NCBI GenBank assembly: GCA_949152475.1
Contig: OX424568.1
Span: 25,023,667-25,087,666, forward strand
Direction of reading: 5' to 3'
DNA: 64,000 nucleotides
DNA from: Terebella lapidaria
Lineage: Eukaryota; Annelida; Polychaeta; Terebellida; Terebellidae
The translations under genes were made by a program, and so were the position numbers. Positions within the stretch are counted from its first letter, which is position 1, and every line of letters begins with the position of its first letter. Shown here piece by piece: positions 22,001-32,246 of the stretch. The notes beneath the pieces are model-generated. The model saw nothing but the letters and a program-made list of their open reading frames with translations. It made no database searches and was not told the DNA's origin.

Positions 22001-22664
22001 GTTTGTTTGTTAGCGCTCTAGAGGTCACAATTTTGATTCCAGAATCATGAAAACTGGTCGTAAGATGCACAGTCAACATATGACGGATGAGTTCACTTTT
22101 GGGAGGTCAAGGTCGAAAATTGAGGTCAAGGTCAATGAAAAGGTCAAAATCGAATAATTGCAATAACTCCGCTCCTAATCAAGTCTAATTTTTTTAAGTA
22201 TTATTGTAATTTTATTTGGTCCATTCCCTATCATATGATATATGTCCGATGGCCGTACGACCAAAACTGCCGATTTGCGACAGAGGTCGAAAATTCGGGG
22301 GTCAAGATTTTCGTTTTTGGGGATCCCAACGTTTTGGACTATGTTTTTTAACCAAGTTTCAATATCTTTTTTTTATGATTTGTACTCAGGAGTTGTGCCT
22401 CATCAATTCCAACAAAAGTTTGAAATTTCAGACCTCAAGGTCAAGAATTAAGGCCAAGATCACGGTGAAAATGAAGCAACTCTCACGTCTAATGTCTAAA
22501 ATTGTAGACTATACTGCTGGATGATGTTCAGGAGATGGCTTAAATATCTCGATTTCTAATGCTAGGGGTTGTTCAGGAAATGATTTCAATGTGTAAATTT
22601 TGTGTACATGTTTAAATGTGTAAATTATTTCGTCAAGTGTTGGCCTATGGCCGATTTTTTGTCT
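22001..22664 (+). mobile_element. Second, shortened copy of the same element
   Basis: Starts at GTTTGTTTGTTAGCGCTCTA, without the palindromic cap, and ends with the same TTTCGTCAAGTGTTGGCCTATGGCCGA. Contains one monomer-like phrase GCCGTACGACCAAAACT that is the reverse complement of the monomers at 59.1-60.1 kb. It sits 30 bases after copy 1, so two elements are in tandem. Confidence 0.75.
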
Positions 22665-22852
22665 GTTGCTGTCTCTGAAGTGCCATTTGTTAGAATCATC
22701 TTGACCTCAAAAGTTGGAAGAGGGTATTTCAGATTGACGTTGAAACAATTGTCTTTGAAACAATTCACGAGATCTGTAAATACCTGTCCTCGAAGACTCG
22801 TGCCAACGAGTTCACTGCGAACCCGTCTGTCACTGCGAATGTCAGATCTCAA
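22625..22852 (-). pseudogene. Possible upstream exon of the HECT-like gene
   Basis: Open minus frame with NCFKDNCFNVNLKYPLP and ILTNGTSETATD, resembling the start of a HECT domain, where a GTSE..D motif precedes the GGP turn. It is cut at the element border (22664). Its 5' part overlaps a 180-bp tandem repeat, which weakens the call. Confidence 0.35.
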
Positions 22853-23180
22853 CGTTGTGCAATTGTGGTTTTCAAGCGAAACAATTCATTAAAATGTTAT
22901 ATATTGTGCCAGATAGATTCATCTTGGCACACATCTTCTAATCTAGGCCTCGCCTGAAGGCTCGATCTAGATCGCACAGACTCGTGCCAACATAAACCCA
23001 TCTATAACTCCAAATGTCAGATTTCAACCTCGTGTTATTGTGGTTTGCATGCAAAACAATTCATGACAATGTCATATTTTGTGCCAGACAGATTTATCTT
23101 AGCACACGTCTCCTAATCTAGGCCTCGCCTGAAGGCTCGAACTGGATCGCAGAGACTTGTGGCAACATAAACTTATCACT
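22795..23180. repeat. Tandem repeat, ~180-bp unit, two copies plus a start
   Basis: The phrase GACTCGTGCCAAC begins at 22795 and 22979, with a variant at 23154; TCTAATCTAGGCCTCGCCTG occurs in both full units. Units differ by scattered substitutions. Confidence 0.85.
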
Positions 23181-23350
23181 GTCGTATGTATTTGTATTGG
23201 ACAAGGGGTTTTTATTTTCAATCTCAGTAGATATAAGTGGATAGACCTAGATTTTTGATTAAAATGTACTAGTTACAGAGATTTTCTTCTATACACTGTA
23301 GACTATAGTGTAGAAAAATTATCCCGAGTCCGATAATTGTAGTACATACC

Positions 23351-23648
23351 AGTGGTTTGGACAGACTCAATCTGAGGCTCTGACCATGCCGCTGTGTGTC
23401 CATATCCTCCTCCTCGTTTACTCCCTCCAATCTCTTGTAAAATTCGTCATCGTAACCATCGTCAAATGGATCCTGATTGGATTCGTTGTCGTTGATGACA
23501 GTTGGTGCTCTGGGTCTCCCCAAGATGCAAATGCCTACTCGATCTTCATATTCAATTTCAATATCTAAATACTCATCTAATGTCAGACCGGGAACGAATT
23601 CGCGAAGTCCTATGTCAAAATTAGGTGTGTCTGTGGGTTTATCCATGT
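23351..23648 (-). CDS. Acidic first-exon-like frame, unknown (possible HECT-gene 5' exon)
   Basis: From an ATG at 23648 (MDKPTDTPNFDIGLREFVPG) the frame runs 99 codons to a donor (CACTG then GTATGT) near 23351. The product is acidic with DDGYDDEFYKR and NEEEDMD, likely disordered. It is on the same strand as, and 5' to, the HECT-like exons, which makes it a candidate N-terminal exon of that gene. No family is recognised. Confidence 0.4.
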
Positions 23649-23778
23649 TAAAAAGTGACGTTGTGATGATGACATTATGATCGATTTTTATGTTGTGACT
23701 TGAGACAGACGAGAGTGAGTGCTGCCAACGTGCGACCAGAAAAATAGACATTTTTTTTTGTAAATTAGTCTGTCGCCC

Positions 23779-24165
23779 AGCTAGTCTCTGAACTGCTGCG
23801 ACAAGGATATGTTATACCAAGATTTATAGCTGCGTTCAAGAAATTCTATGGACGTCATCATGATCTGGTTGATTAATACAACAAATCCATGTCTGCCATG
23901 CAACTAGATCTATTTTCATGTTAATTTTGGGGGAATTCATGACGGGTGCCACTAGTGGGCAGGAAATGCTCACTCTTTCCGGAACACCTGATTTCACCTC
24001 CTAATGTCCATTTTTGGGGGTTCATGAGTTTCCCTGTCATTTTTGTTTTCTCTCAATTCGTATGCCTGATATGACTTTCTGTTCCCGTACTATGAGATTG
24101 AATAATGAACCCTGTTTTGTTAGCTCGGAATACTTAATACTGGGTATTGATTCCACGTCTCTTAA
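23779..24165 (-). repeat. Repeat family R1, inverted copy
   Basis: Reverse complement of the 5.7-kb and 51-kb copies. The coding-like tail is on the + strand here (LLRQGYVIPRFIAAFKKFYG) and has a TAA within the LVD-YNKS part. Confidence 0.85.
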
Positions 24166-24686
24166 GGCATTGTGTTTACATGCAAATTTCATTTTCAATA
24201 TTATGTTCTGTATTTAAATGCTACCTGCAAATCCATTTTTTTCCTTTAAACATTTTTACAGTGGAATCTACATGCAATAAGTTGTGGACTATTTGTTTGG
24301 TGTTTGTTTCCATGTACTTGTAAAGCGGTCATACAGAGGAGTCATAGCAACGATATGAACTCTTGAAATTTCGCTGTTTGAACAAAATGTAATACTTTCT
24401 ATGCCATCATGTATCGTTCACATCTTAATACAACAAAATACTGATTGATAATGAATCTGGTGCTGATCCATAAATATTCCTTGTCACACATTTTCACTGT
24501 CCCCGGTACCCTATTCTTTATGTGCAACTACGAAAGGAACGCTCTCACGATGCTCTCTTTAGCAAAAAAATGTATTGTCGATACATTGGAAGCCATATAC
24601 TAGTAATTCATTTCATGGGAATGTTTTTTAAACTTACAAGTACACACGCACATATAATTTTGAACTATGCTAATGACAATACATGT
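24166..24686. other. No gene seen
   Basis: AT-rich sequence between the R1 copy and the tandem duplication; only very short frames. Confidence 0.45.
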
Positions 24687-24710
24687 ACCTTCATTAAAGG
24701 AGCATTCGGA

Positions 24711-24861
24711 TGAAGTGCAGTCTTCTCGCGCTCTTTTCATTCTAGCCTTTTCTTCAACATCAGCTTCACAGCTCTACAGCTGCTGCACAGTTCGCCGATA
24801 CCCAGGCAATTGTTGCTACGGACGAGGATTGTCTGTGCCCGACTGTCATAGCTGTACGTAG
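24711..24861 (+). pseudogene. Cysteine-rich secreted-peptide-like frame, copy 1 (broken)
   Basis: An ATG at 24711 begins a short frame with hydrophobic, signal-peptide-like start (MKCSLLALF). A second frame, offset from it across a pyrimidine run near 24738, continues a hydrophobic stretch (ILAFSSTSAS) and then a short cysteine-rich tail with the spacing CC-x8-CC-x9-C-x2-C before TAG. The two pieces are in different phases, so no intact secreted protein is encoded. It resembles the layout of small secreted defence or venom-like peptides, but no family is assigned and chance is possible. Confidence 0.4.
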
Positions 24862-24901
24862 ATTCCTGTAGCTGGTAACCTTCATTAAAGGAGCATTCGG
24901 A

Positions 24902-25053
24902 TGAAGTGCAGTCTTCTCGCGCTTTTTCATTCTAGCCTTTTCTTCAACATCAGCTTCACAGCTCTACAGCTGCTGCACAGTTCGCCGATACCCAGGCAAT
25001 TGTTGCTACGGACGAGGATTGTCTGTGCCCGACTGTCATAGCTGTACGTAGAT
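24902..25053 (+). pseudogene. Cysteine-rich secreted-peptide-like frame, copy 2 (broken)
   Basis: Same arrangement as copy 1, one base shorter in the pyrimidine run, so the ATG frame and the cysteine frame are again out of phase, by a different amount. The cysteine spacing is identical in both copies. Confidence 0.4.
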
Positions 25054-25067
25054 TCCTGTAGCTGGTA

Positions 25068-27500
25068 CTAGTCTGATCGCTGACAGACACAAGGTTCAAA
25101 GATTCCAGAACAAAGTTCAAAGATTGCAGAACATGGTTGCAGAGAAAATACCTGTCGATTGCAGAAATTGTATCAATCTGTGATGCTAAAAATGAAATTG
25201 TGTATGGTGTGAAACTATGGAGGATACTCAGAATGGTGAATTCGTATTATATTCACTGTCCCATTTCCAGTAATTTGTGCAGCCGACTAACCTCAGTAAA
25301 CAGTATTCCACACCATCTTCTAGTGTGAGAGGGGTGTCAATGGGGACCCTTCCAAGGTAAACTTTGATGCATCCCGATATCACTGTAATGCACCTGTCAA
25401 CCTGCATGATAATGATTGTGTGTCAATGGCCAACACTTAAATATGTATTTAGAAACACATAATTTTTGATCAATCTTTGACCTATTTGTCATCGAGTATG
25501 CAACATGGAGAGCTAAATTCAGCAGAATGTTGAAAAAAATTTAACACAAATATAATGCGTCAGCTAGAAGTTGGTATATTGGAAAACGTGCATCCCATCC
25601 ACTTCATCCGACACAAACCAACCCAGAAACCTCTTAGCTGTTTCCCTCGCAGCCGACTCATCAACAGCTGCATGGTGCTCGACATGTAGGGTGTCCGGAG
25701 CATCACTTTCTCCGTGTTCCTCATAAGCCCTTTTAACCTTCAGTATCAAAATATTGATTTTCAGATATTGATCAGTTCAACATGTCAAAAGTACACTGAT
25801 GATTAAATACATACACCTCACGACTTACTGGTGGCTTTCTAGAAGAGGTAATTAAAATATAATTACCTCTTTCAGGCTAGGAAGCACACCTACTTTATTT
25901 GCTTGCCTGAATATTGTACATACAGCCATACACGCTGTACATGTGTGTTTATAAACAATATGTGGACAATGTGTATATATGTTACTGGTATTGCATTTTA
26001 TCATTTATATATTTTTGGCATTTTATTGTTATGAATAATAACCCTGAACACAGTTATACACCAAGTTGATTCGTCTTTTTATTACCCAACATATATATTT
26101 TTAAAATCGTTTTGAAACTGATTGCATGGACAAATTACATTGACATGTCCAGGCCTACAGCATTTTGGAAAAATCTTCAACAACAGTATCTGGCCTCGAA
26201 CGAATAATGTACATGTAACAAATAATACATGCAGGAGAATAGCCCATATGGGCCGGTATTAAGCTAAGAAGACATGGTATATATGTGTACATCACGTTAT
26301 CCATTGACATTAACCAATGAGAATATTGATTAGGTCAAAATGGGTACAAAAAACACTAATGGAATCAAAAATCATAGCAATGAGTTCTCAACTTTTTATG
26401 GTGTACATACAAACCCTTGGCCACGAAAGGCCTGTAGTGTTTCTCATAGAAACACTTCAGCTTCGGGACCAATGTCTGTTCACAAAATTGCTGATCATAA
26501 TTGACCTGAATCACTTTCAAATATTTGAAATGATATACCACGAAATAACATATGGTTCTGTGTGTGACGAGCGTTGAATGAATGAATGACTTTATTTTTC
26601 CCAAATTCAAAAGCACTTTGTTACACAAATATTATTACACATAAATTAGAGAATCATTTTTTTTCATGTCATGATACATTTCTTGGTTTTTTTTTTACAT
26701 GTGAAGCAGTGTGGCAAAACATGAAACAACCGAAATGAGTGAGGATTAAATATATAATGTGCCTTTACAGGCAGGCACTGGACAGAGGAACATTCATTAT
26801 CAAAGTATGCGCTCGCATTGGGCACATCTGATCGTGACCGGTATCAAGAGAAATTATCTATAACCGTCCGTCCTAAAACAATTGCATTGCGAGATCCGTA
26901 CAACCTTTCGGCAGGCTGGGTGGCTGAGCCTACTGGTCTGCCTCCAACTAATTACACTTGCATATACAATTATTTGATAGACACACCAGGACCTTTCACA
27001 GGTGATGCATCAATCAATCAATTTATTTCAACAGCATTCACATGTACACGACAGTTAAACATAATATTGTAATTTACAAATCAGCATTAAAAGCTTTCAA
27101 ATCCATGGAGGCCTATAACAATTTCGTATGTGGGCACGTCAAAGATATCAGAATACACAATATCTCTGACACTCCCAGTGTAGTATTTGTAATATAAAGG
27201 GTTCAGTGAAAAATGGATAGCGGGTCACGGAAAAACCCTTCTCCCCATGGGTTTTAGTTGACGAAAAACTCGAATATGTTTACAGTGTACACTGTACTTG
27301 TATGGCTGGCTTGGGCGAGGCATGCTATTCTCCATCGAAGCAGTTACATCTAAGGGTTTGAGGATCCCGCGTGCACCAGCATTAAGTCCATATGGGCTTC
27401 CTATTATATAGAAAAAGTTGTATCCTTCCCTTCTGCTGACCTTGATTTCAGTCATCCCACAGGCATGAACAAACAGCTCCTAAGAAGCGTCGACAGTTTC
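25068..27500. other. Mostly non-coding; hairpin and LINE-tail-like ends
   Basis: A perfect 11-bp stem (AGAGGTAATTA) with a 5-base loop lies at 25844-25870. A minus frame at 25564-25749 (61 codons, possible exon) has no recognisable domain. Simple-repeat ends GAATGAATGAATGACTTTATTT (26573) and CAATCAATCAATTTATTT (27011) look like 3' tails of minus-strand non-LTR elements or SINEs whose bodies are not identifiable. Confidence 0.45.
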
Positions 27501-27559
27501 TTAAAAGACCACCGCAGATGTCAGAACAAGAGCTGCTGCAGCTATGCAGTCTTTACGGG

Positions 27560-28460
27560 AAATCCTCCCATCTAACAAAACAGCCGTAGGTCGGCACAAA
27601 GGTTTCTCCACTTTCATCGCCCACCAGCTGTGGTCTGTTCACCCCGGATACTTCCATGATCGCTGTGACAACATCGGCGATGTGGGTGTGGCGAATCTTG
27701 CACTTGAAGAGGCCAAAGCACCAATCAGGCAAGAACTTAGTGTACTGTAGTCAGGAAGTTCAGACTGATCTCTTTGTGCAAGTTGTTCATAACTCTCCAG
27801 GCCAGGTACCACAACATGAACCTGTTTTTGTTCTGACCAGAACAGTTGTCACAATGCAGCTCTGCTGTTTGTTTCCCAAGTCCAAACTTCTCAAAGAAAT
27901 GGTGGAGGTAGCTAATGACTGCTTTGGACCCCTTCCCAGGACAGTGAGCCTCATCAACGAGACAATTCACTTGTTGTGGGGTACCCTCACAGCACACACC
28001 AAAGATGCCCACTTTCTTGAGCACCAGGAAATACATGCGACCTGGCTGCAGCCTGCATGGGATCAGAAGTGAGTGGACCTGCTTTGCGAAATCAGAAGAG
28101 TAATGACACTCAATCTCGCGACTGCATGGGTTGTTAACGCCCAAACCTCCAATACCATCCAGGATCCGCTTTGATTTGTCCACTATTGTCTGATAGAGAG
28201 ACCTCTCTTGGATAACAACTCGAAGATGTTCTTCAGCAACGTCTGGGAGTTTGCTGATCGATATATGAAATTGTTGTTTTGCTGACACTCCCAGCACAAG
28301 TCACTTCGAGGCTTGACGATGGAGATGTGGGGCAAGAGCTGACTCCACATTTTACCAAAAGTACTGTTCGCTGCGGCAAGATGTCCCCAACCAACAAAAA
28401 ATAAATTCATGGTTGTAGTTGGTGGAATCTCCATCTTCGTAATACTTGAATTAAAAAACA
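27560..28460 (-). pseudogene. DDE-type transposase, GQN(K/R)N family, copy 2
   Basis: Reading down the minus strand: a Cys pair in SDLCWECQQN (about 28310), a conserved stretch with LQPGRMYFLV and GIFGVCCEG, VNCLVDEAHCPGKG, the signature LHCDNCSGQNKNR then WYLAWRV (about 27800-27850), and, after a frame break near 27745, PDWCFGLFK and QLVGDESGE. The order equals that of the 6.5-kb copy. Asp residues in VDEAH and CDNC are candidates for metal binding. It is better preserved than copy 1 but still frameshifted. No terminal repeats were found. Confidence 0.8.
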
Positions 28461-28539
28461 CTAGTCATTTCCATTACCCATATTGCAACTAAAATCAAAT
28501 ATAATAACTACATTTTTTAATATCTACATTTTTACCTAT

Positions 28540-29063
28540 CTACATTTTTACCTTTACCTTGGCTTGCACTGGACATACCTCCCCCTGACCTACCACATGT
28601 CCGAGGAATACAGCGGTTGCTTTCACAAACTCACTCGTAAGAACATAAATTGTGAGACTAGCTTCGGATACTCTCTCGAAGAACATTTCAAGCTGTTTTA
28701 AATGTTGTTGCCACGAATCGCTACAGAGGACAATGTCATCTATATAGGCAGCACACCACGGGATACCACTGACTACACCATTGACAGGTCTTTGGAACGT
28801 GGCGGGCGCAGTTTTCATACCAAATGGCATCACTTTATATTGGAATAACCCTTCAGGAGTGATGAAGAAATCTCTCTTGCCCGTTCTGTTTATGGCACCT
28901 GCCAGTAACCCTTCGGGAGGTCGAACTTAGTTACATAAAATGCATGACCAACAGGGTCAATGCATGTATCCACTCTTGGTATTAGATACGAATCGGTTTT
29001 TGTGACCTTGTTAACCTATCTGAAGTCAGTACAAAATCTGAATGACCCGTCTGGTTCGGGAAC
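28540..29063 (-). pseudogene. pol: Gypsy reverse transcriptase fragment
   Basis: Minus strand gives VPEPDGSFRFCTDF, VTKFDLPKGYWQVP, FGMKTAPATFQRP and AYIDDIVLCSD, then ATAVFLGHVVGQG. Stops fall after FCTDFR and WQVP. It matches 15586-16070 in order and wording, so both belong to one family. The RT N-terminal third is missing: the sequence begins abruptly 20 bases after integrase-like sequence. Confidence 0.85.
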
Positions 29064-30107
29064 ATGACAGAATTTGATACACCGAAATCAGGCGTGTTGT
29101 AAGCTTTAGGCATGTTAATGTGGCAAAGTTGACGAGTTCTAAGTCGATCAGGAGTCTTAACAATGTAATTAACATCACTGACTTTCTTGTCATTTTCATA
29201 CGGACCACAGTACCTGGCCTGAAGAGGATTTTTTAGCATGGGGAACAACACTAACACTCTGTCCCCTGGACTGAAACTCCTTGCCACTGATCTACTATCA
29301 TACCAAGCCTTCATTTTTCCTTGGGCTTGAAGCAAGTGTTGACTTGCAAGCTCGTTAGCTTTTAACAACTTTTCCTTGAAGTTGGACACATAGTCCAAGA
29401 GTGAGACATCATCATCTTCACTCAACCACTTTTCTTTGTACACCTTGAGTGGATCTCGAACATTGTGTCCAAACACCAACTTAAATGGCGAGAACCCTAA
29501 GGACTCCTGCACTACTTCCCTAGCAGCAAACCTAGTCTCGACTAGAGTCAAAACAGTACGTCTTTATCATGTTTTTAGGGTCTGATGAAACCTTTCGATT
29601 GCACCCTGAGACTCGGGGTGTTATGCAGAGGATGTAACGTGTTCATTCCCGAGTTGTTGTGTCATTTGTTTGAACACCTTGGAAGTGAAGTTAGAGCCCT
29701 GGTGTGACTGAACAATTTTCGGCAGACCGAACGTGGTACAAAACTTCACTAGAGCCTTTGAAACATTACGTGCCTTGATGGACCTTAAGGAAACTGTTTC
29801 GGGAAATCTAGTTGATGCACACATAAGTGTGAGTAAATACTGATTTCCGGACTTTTTAAAGGGTCCAACACAGTCAATCAACACTCGACAAAATGGTTCC
29901 TCAAAGGCCGGAATAGGCTTCAGTGGAGCCTTCGGAATGGTCTGATTGGCTTTACCTACGACCTTACATGTGTGACACCTTTTACAGAAGGCACTAATGT
30001 CCCGCCTCATAATAGGCCAATAGAAGTGTTTCAGTATCTTGGACTGAGTCTTTGTCACACCCAAGTGTCCTGACATGGGAGATTTATGAGTAACTGACAT
30101 AATGTTT
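29064..30107 (-). pseudogene. pol: Gypsy integrase, upstream of RT
   Basis: Starts with an H2C2 region (SGHLGVTKTQ then CKRCHTC), followed by the core: LIDCVGP supplies the first Asp, QSHQGSNF has His where the second Asp is expected, and the Glu is in GAIERFHQ after a TAA at 29621. The C-terminal part (29551-29083) has FSPGDRVLVLFP, ARYCGPY and the ending CHINMPKAY. Loss of the second acidic residue would abolish integration. Integrase before RT is the Gmr1-type order. Confidence 0.85.
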
Positions 30108-30632
30108 TACGGCTGCATTGAAGATTGCCAGAATGCATTGAAGATAGCTAGAAGGGAGAAGCAGTGCGGTCTCAAGCAGTTGCAAGATATCAGAGCCCAG
30201 CTGGATCGAGAACATGTTGAGGTGACTGATGTTACGCTCAAACGTCTTTCGGATATCATGGAGACTTCTACCAAAGATGACTTTATACATTTATTTTGGA
30301 AGGAACAGAAGAAGGCATTCGACCCAGGAAGTGGTGGAATTCGATGGCACCCAATGATGTTACGTTTTGCCATACTACTACACAGTCAGAGCCCTTCCGT
30401 GTGTCGATGTCTGTGACAGACTGGGGTTGTCAAACTTTCCACTGAATCCACAATCCGAGACTACACCAATGCCATTCACCCAAGTACGGGATTCAACATT
30501 GAGGTTTTCCTTGAACTCAAGAAACTCACAGAATGCTTACAGGAGAACGACCGTTGGATCTGCTTATTACAGGATGAAATCTCAATCAAAACTGATCTTG
30601 TGTATGACCGTCGCACTGGGGAACTGGTAGAG
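30108..30632 (+). pseudogene. P/THAP9-like transposase exon (N-terminal core)
   Basis: One + frame gives a coiled-coil-like start, then HLFWKEQKKAF, IRWHPMMLRFAILLHSQSPS, STESTIRDYTNAIHPSTGF and LLQDEISIKTDLVYDRRTGE. The RWHP..IRF..LL..S and DE...K.DLVYD.+TGE motifs are those of P-element-type transposases; the Asp of QDE is a catalytic candidate. A TGA at 30414-30416 interrupts it. The exon ends at a canonical donor (GTAAGTAG). The 5' edge abuts the Gypsy integrase, so a deletion or insertion removed the upstream exon. Confidence 0.75.
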
Positions 30633-30680
30633 TAAGTAGATTCTGATCGTCACACAGAGGCGATGGGGATTTTACACGGT

Positions 30681-31446
30681 CACTGTGGTGAGACTGGATG
30701 CACTAACGATCGTTAGTGCATCCCGCAATGGCGAACCCACTCACGGTTCGTTTGAATTTTCTTCATTTTCCCGATAATTACGATTGTGATCGATACACAC
30801 ATACATCTGCTGATTCTTATGCGCACGAAACAACCGTTCGTTGCAAATACATGGCGATTCATGTTGGTTTGAGCATGAAAAACTCGTCTGAAAAATAGCC
30901 GAAAGATTCCCTAACGATTGTTTTTCTAAAATCGAAGATTCCCTAACGAACATGTGAAGACTCCCTAACGATTTTTTCTTTATTAATTCAAATCTACGTT
31001 ATTTAAATGCTAAACGTGAAATAAAGTACCAATTGACATGTATTGATGTGTACAGATGATCTTCTAGTACAGATTTCCTATTTTTTGATGTGACATTCGC
31101 TAATTTGTGTTGCATAAATCAACGAATTCACAATGGTGTATGATATGGACATATTACAATATACACGTATTAGGCCTATATCGTTAGGGAATCTTACTTT
31201 TGTCGTTGGTAAACCTTATCGCTACATCTTTTCCTCAACTTATCTAAACAAAAAAGCGTGATCTGCTTGAAATAACTACGCATGTCTTTGACCAAAACAC
31301 TAAGCTACCTTCAGAGTATCCATTTATCACAAATGGCCCTGTCATTTAATAAAATACGGTTAAAAATCAAACTGAAAGTGTTTACTGTCCGCCATTGCAG
31401 GATGCACTAACGATCGTTAGTGCATCCAGTATCGCCACAGTGACGG
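30681..31446. mobile_element. Inverted-repeat DNA element with palindromic ends
   Basis: Both ends carry GTCACTGTGG, a short spacer, and the 28-bp palindrome beginning GGATGCACTAACGA, followed by GCAATGGCG. The interior is AT-rich with repeats of TCCCTAACGA and no protein. GATTT near both outer borders may be a target duplication, unconfirmed. It lies just after the P/THAP9-like exon, in what would be its intron. Confidence 0.75.
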
Positions 31447-31489
31447 TGGAAGATTTGCTAACGAAACTAACAGTAAATGTAAACGTTTC

Positions 31490-32246
31490 TATTCCAGATT
31501 CTGGTGCCCCACTTCAGAGGGCGTGGACGCCATGGAATTAAACTGGCGTGGTGAGAACAACTGGTTTGCCCCGCCACCCCGGCTAATTGCTTCTGTCTTC
31601 CAGAAAATGGTAGAAGATCTGCATTTGGCACCCTCGTTGTTACGGAATGGAAAAGTGCTCCTTTCTGGCCTCAGATGTTTCCTGCCCCAGGCACTAGACA
31701 TACGATTGTGAAAGACGTATGTCGCTTTGCAGGTCCTTCCATTTACCAGGCCGGTCGGGGTCAAAATGGGTTGTTTGGTTCCCTTCAACAAGGGCATGGC
31801 GTTTCTGGCCATAAGATTGGAGCCGTGATGCGTGTTGATAAGGTTTTGACGTCTTCTCTTTGGCTGAGCCACAGACTGCAGAATATGATTAGCAGCGACG
31901 ATGGACTGACGACAGGTGATCCAGAGATGCTTGCTCTCGGGCGAAAAATGTCCCAGCACTTGATCCGGTCGCGCAGCGTGGGAACTGTATCACAATACTT
32001 CAACGCTTACAAAAAGTGGAAAACATTCATCATTGGGCGAGGACAAGCGCTCCTAGCTACGTCAATCAATGTGTCTCTGTGCGTGACTTATCTGCTGGAG
32101 GGCGGTGCCAGTTCGTCTTCGGTAGCTACAGCTGTTTATGCAATTAAATGGGTGCACCAACTCAGTGGATGCGAAGGCCCCACATGTCACCCATTTGTCA
32201 AGAATCTGTTAGAATCATCAAAGCGCCAAACCTCGCGCCCAGTTAA
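31490..32246 (+). pseudogene. DIRS-like element: RNase H tail and tyrosine recombinase N-half
   Basis: DAMELNWRGENNWFAPP is the RNase H C-terminal signature of DIRS/Ngaro-type retroelements; after a frame change near 31618 it continues LVVTEWKSAPFWPQMF. From 31675 a frame carries the recombinase N-terminal helices (SVGTVSQYFNAYKKW, SSSVATAVYAIKWVHQLSG). The open frame extends past 32246 only because it reads into inserted DNA. The C-half resumes at 35566. Confidence 0.75.

Larger units (their letters stand above)
24687..25067 (+). repeat. Tandem duplication, 190-bp unit, two copies
   Basis: Unit 1 is 24687-24877 and unit 2 is 24878-25067, starting ACCTTCATTAAAGGAGCATT and ending TTCCTGTAGCTGGTA. 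The copies are nearly identical; the visible difference is one C/T base missing from a pyrimidine run in copy 2. Confidence 0.95.

Noticed and set aside
19733-22664. CRISPR-like array because of regularly repeated AAGGTCAAGGTCA
   Set aside because: Repeats are short, irregularly spaced and lie in eukaryotic repetitive DNA; no unique spacers of constant length.
23269-23751. Full 160-codon minus frame as one protein
   Set aside because: A clear donor (GTATGT) ends the convincing part at 23351, and the first 35 codons before MDKPTD look untranslated.
28982-29082. Last 29 codons of the integrase-containing frame as native integrase
   Set aside because: They are out-of-phase reading of reverse transcriptase DNA that matches 15586-15650.
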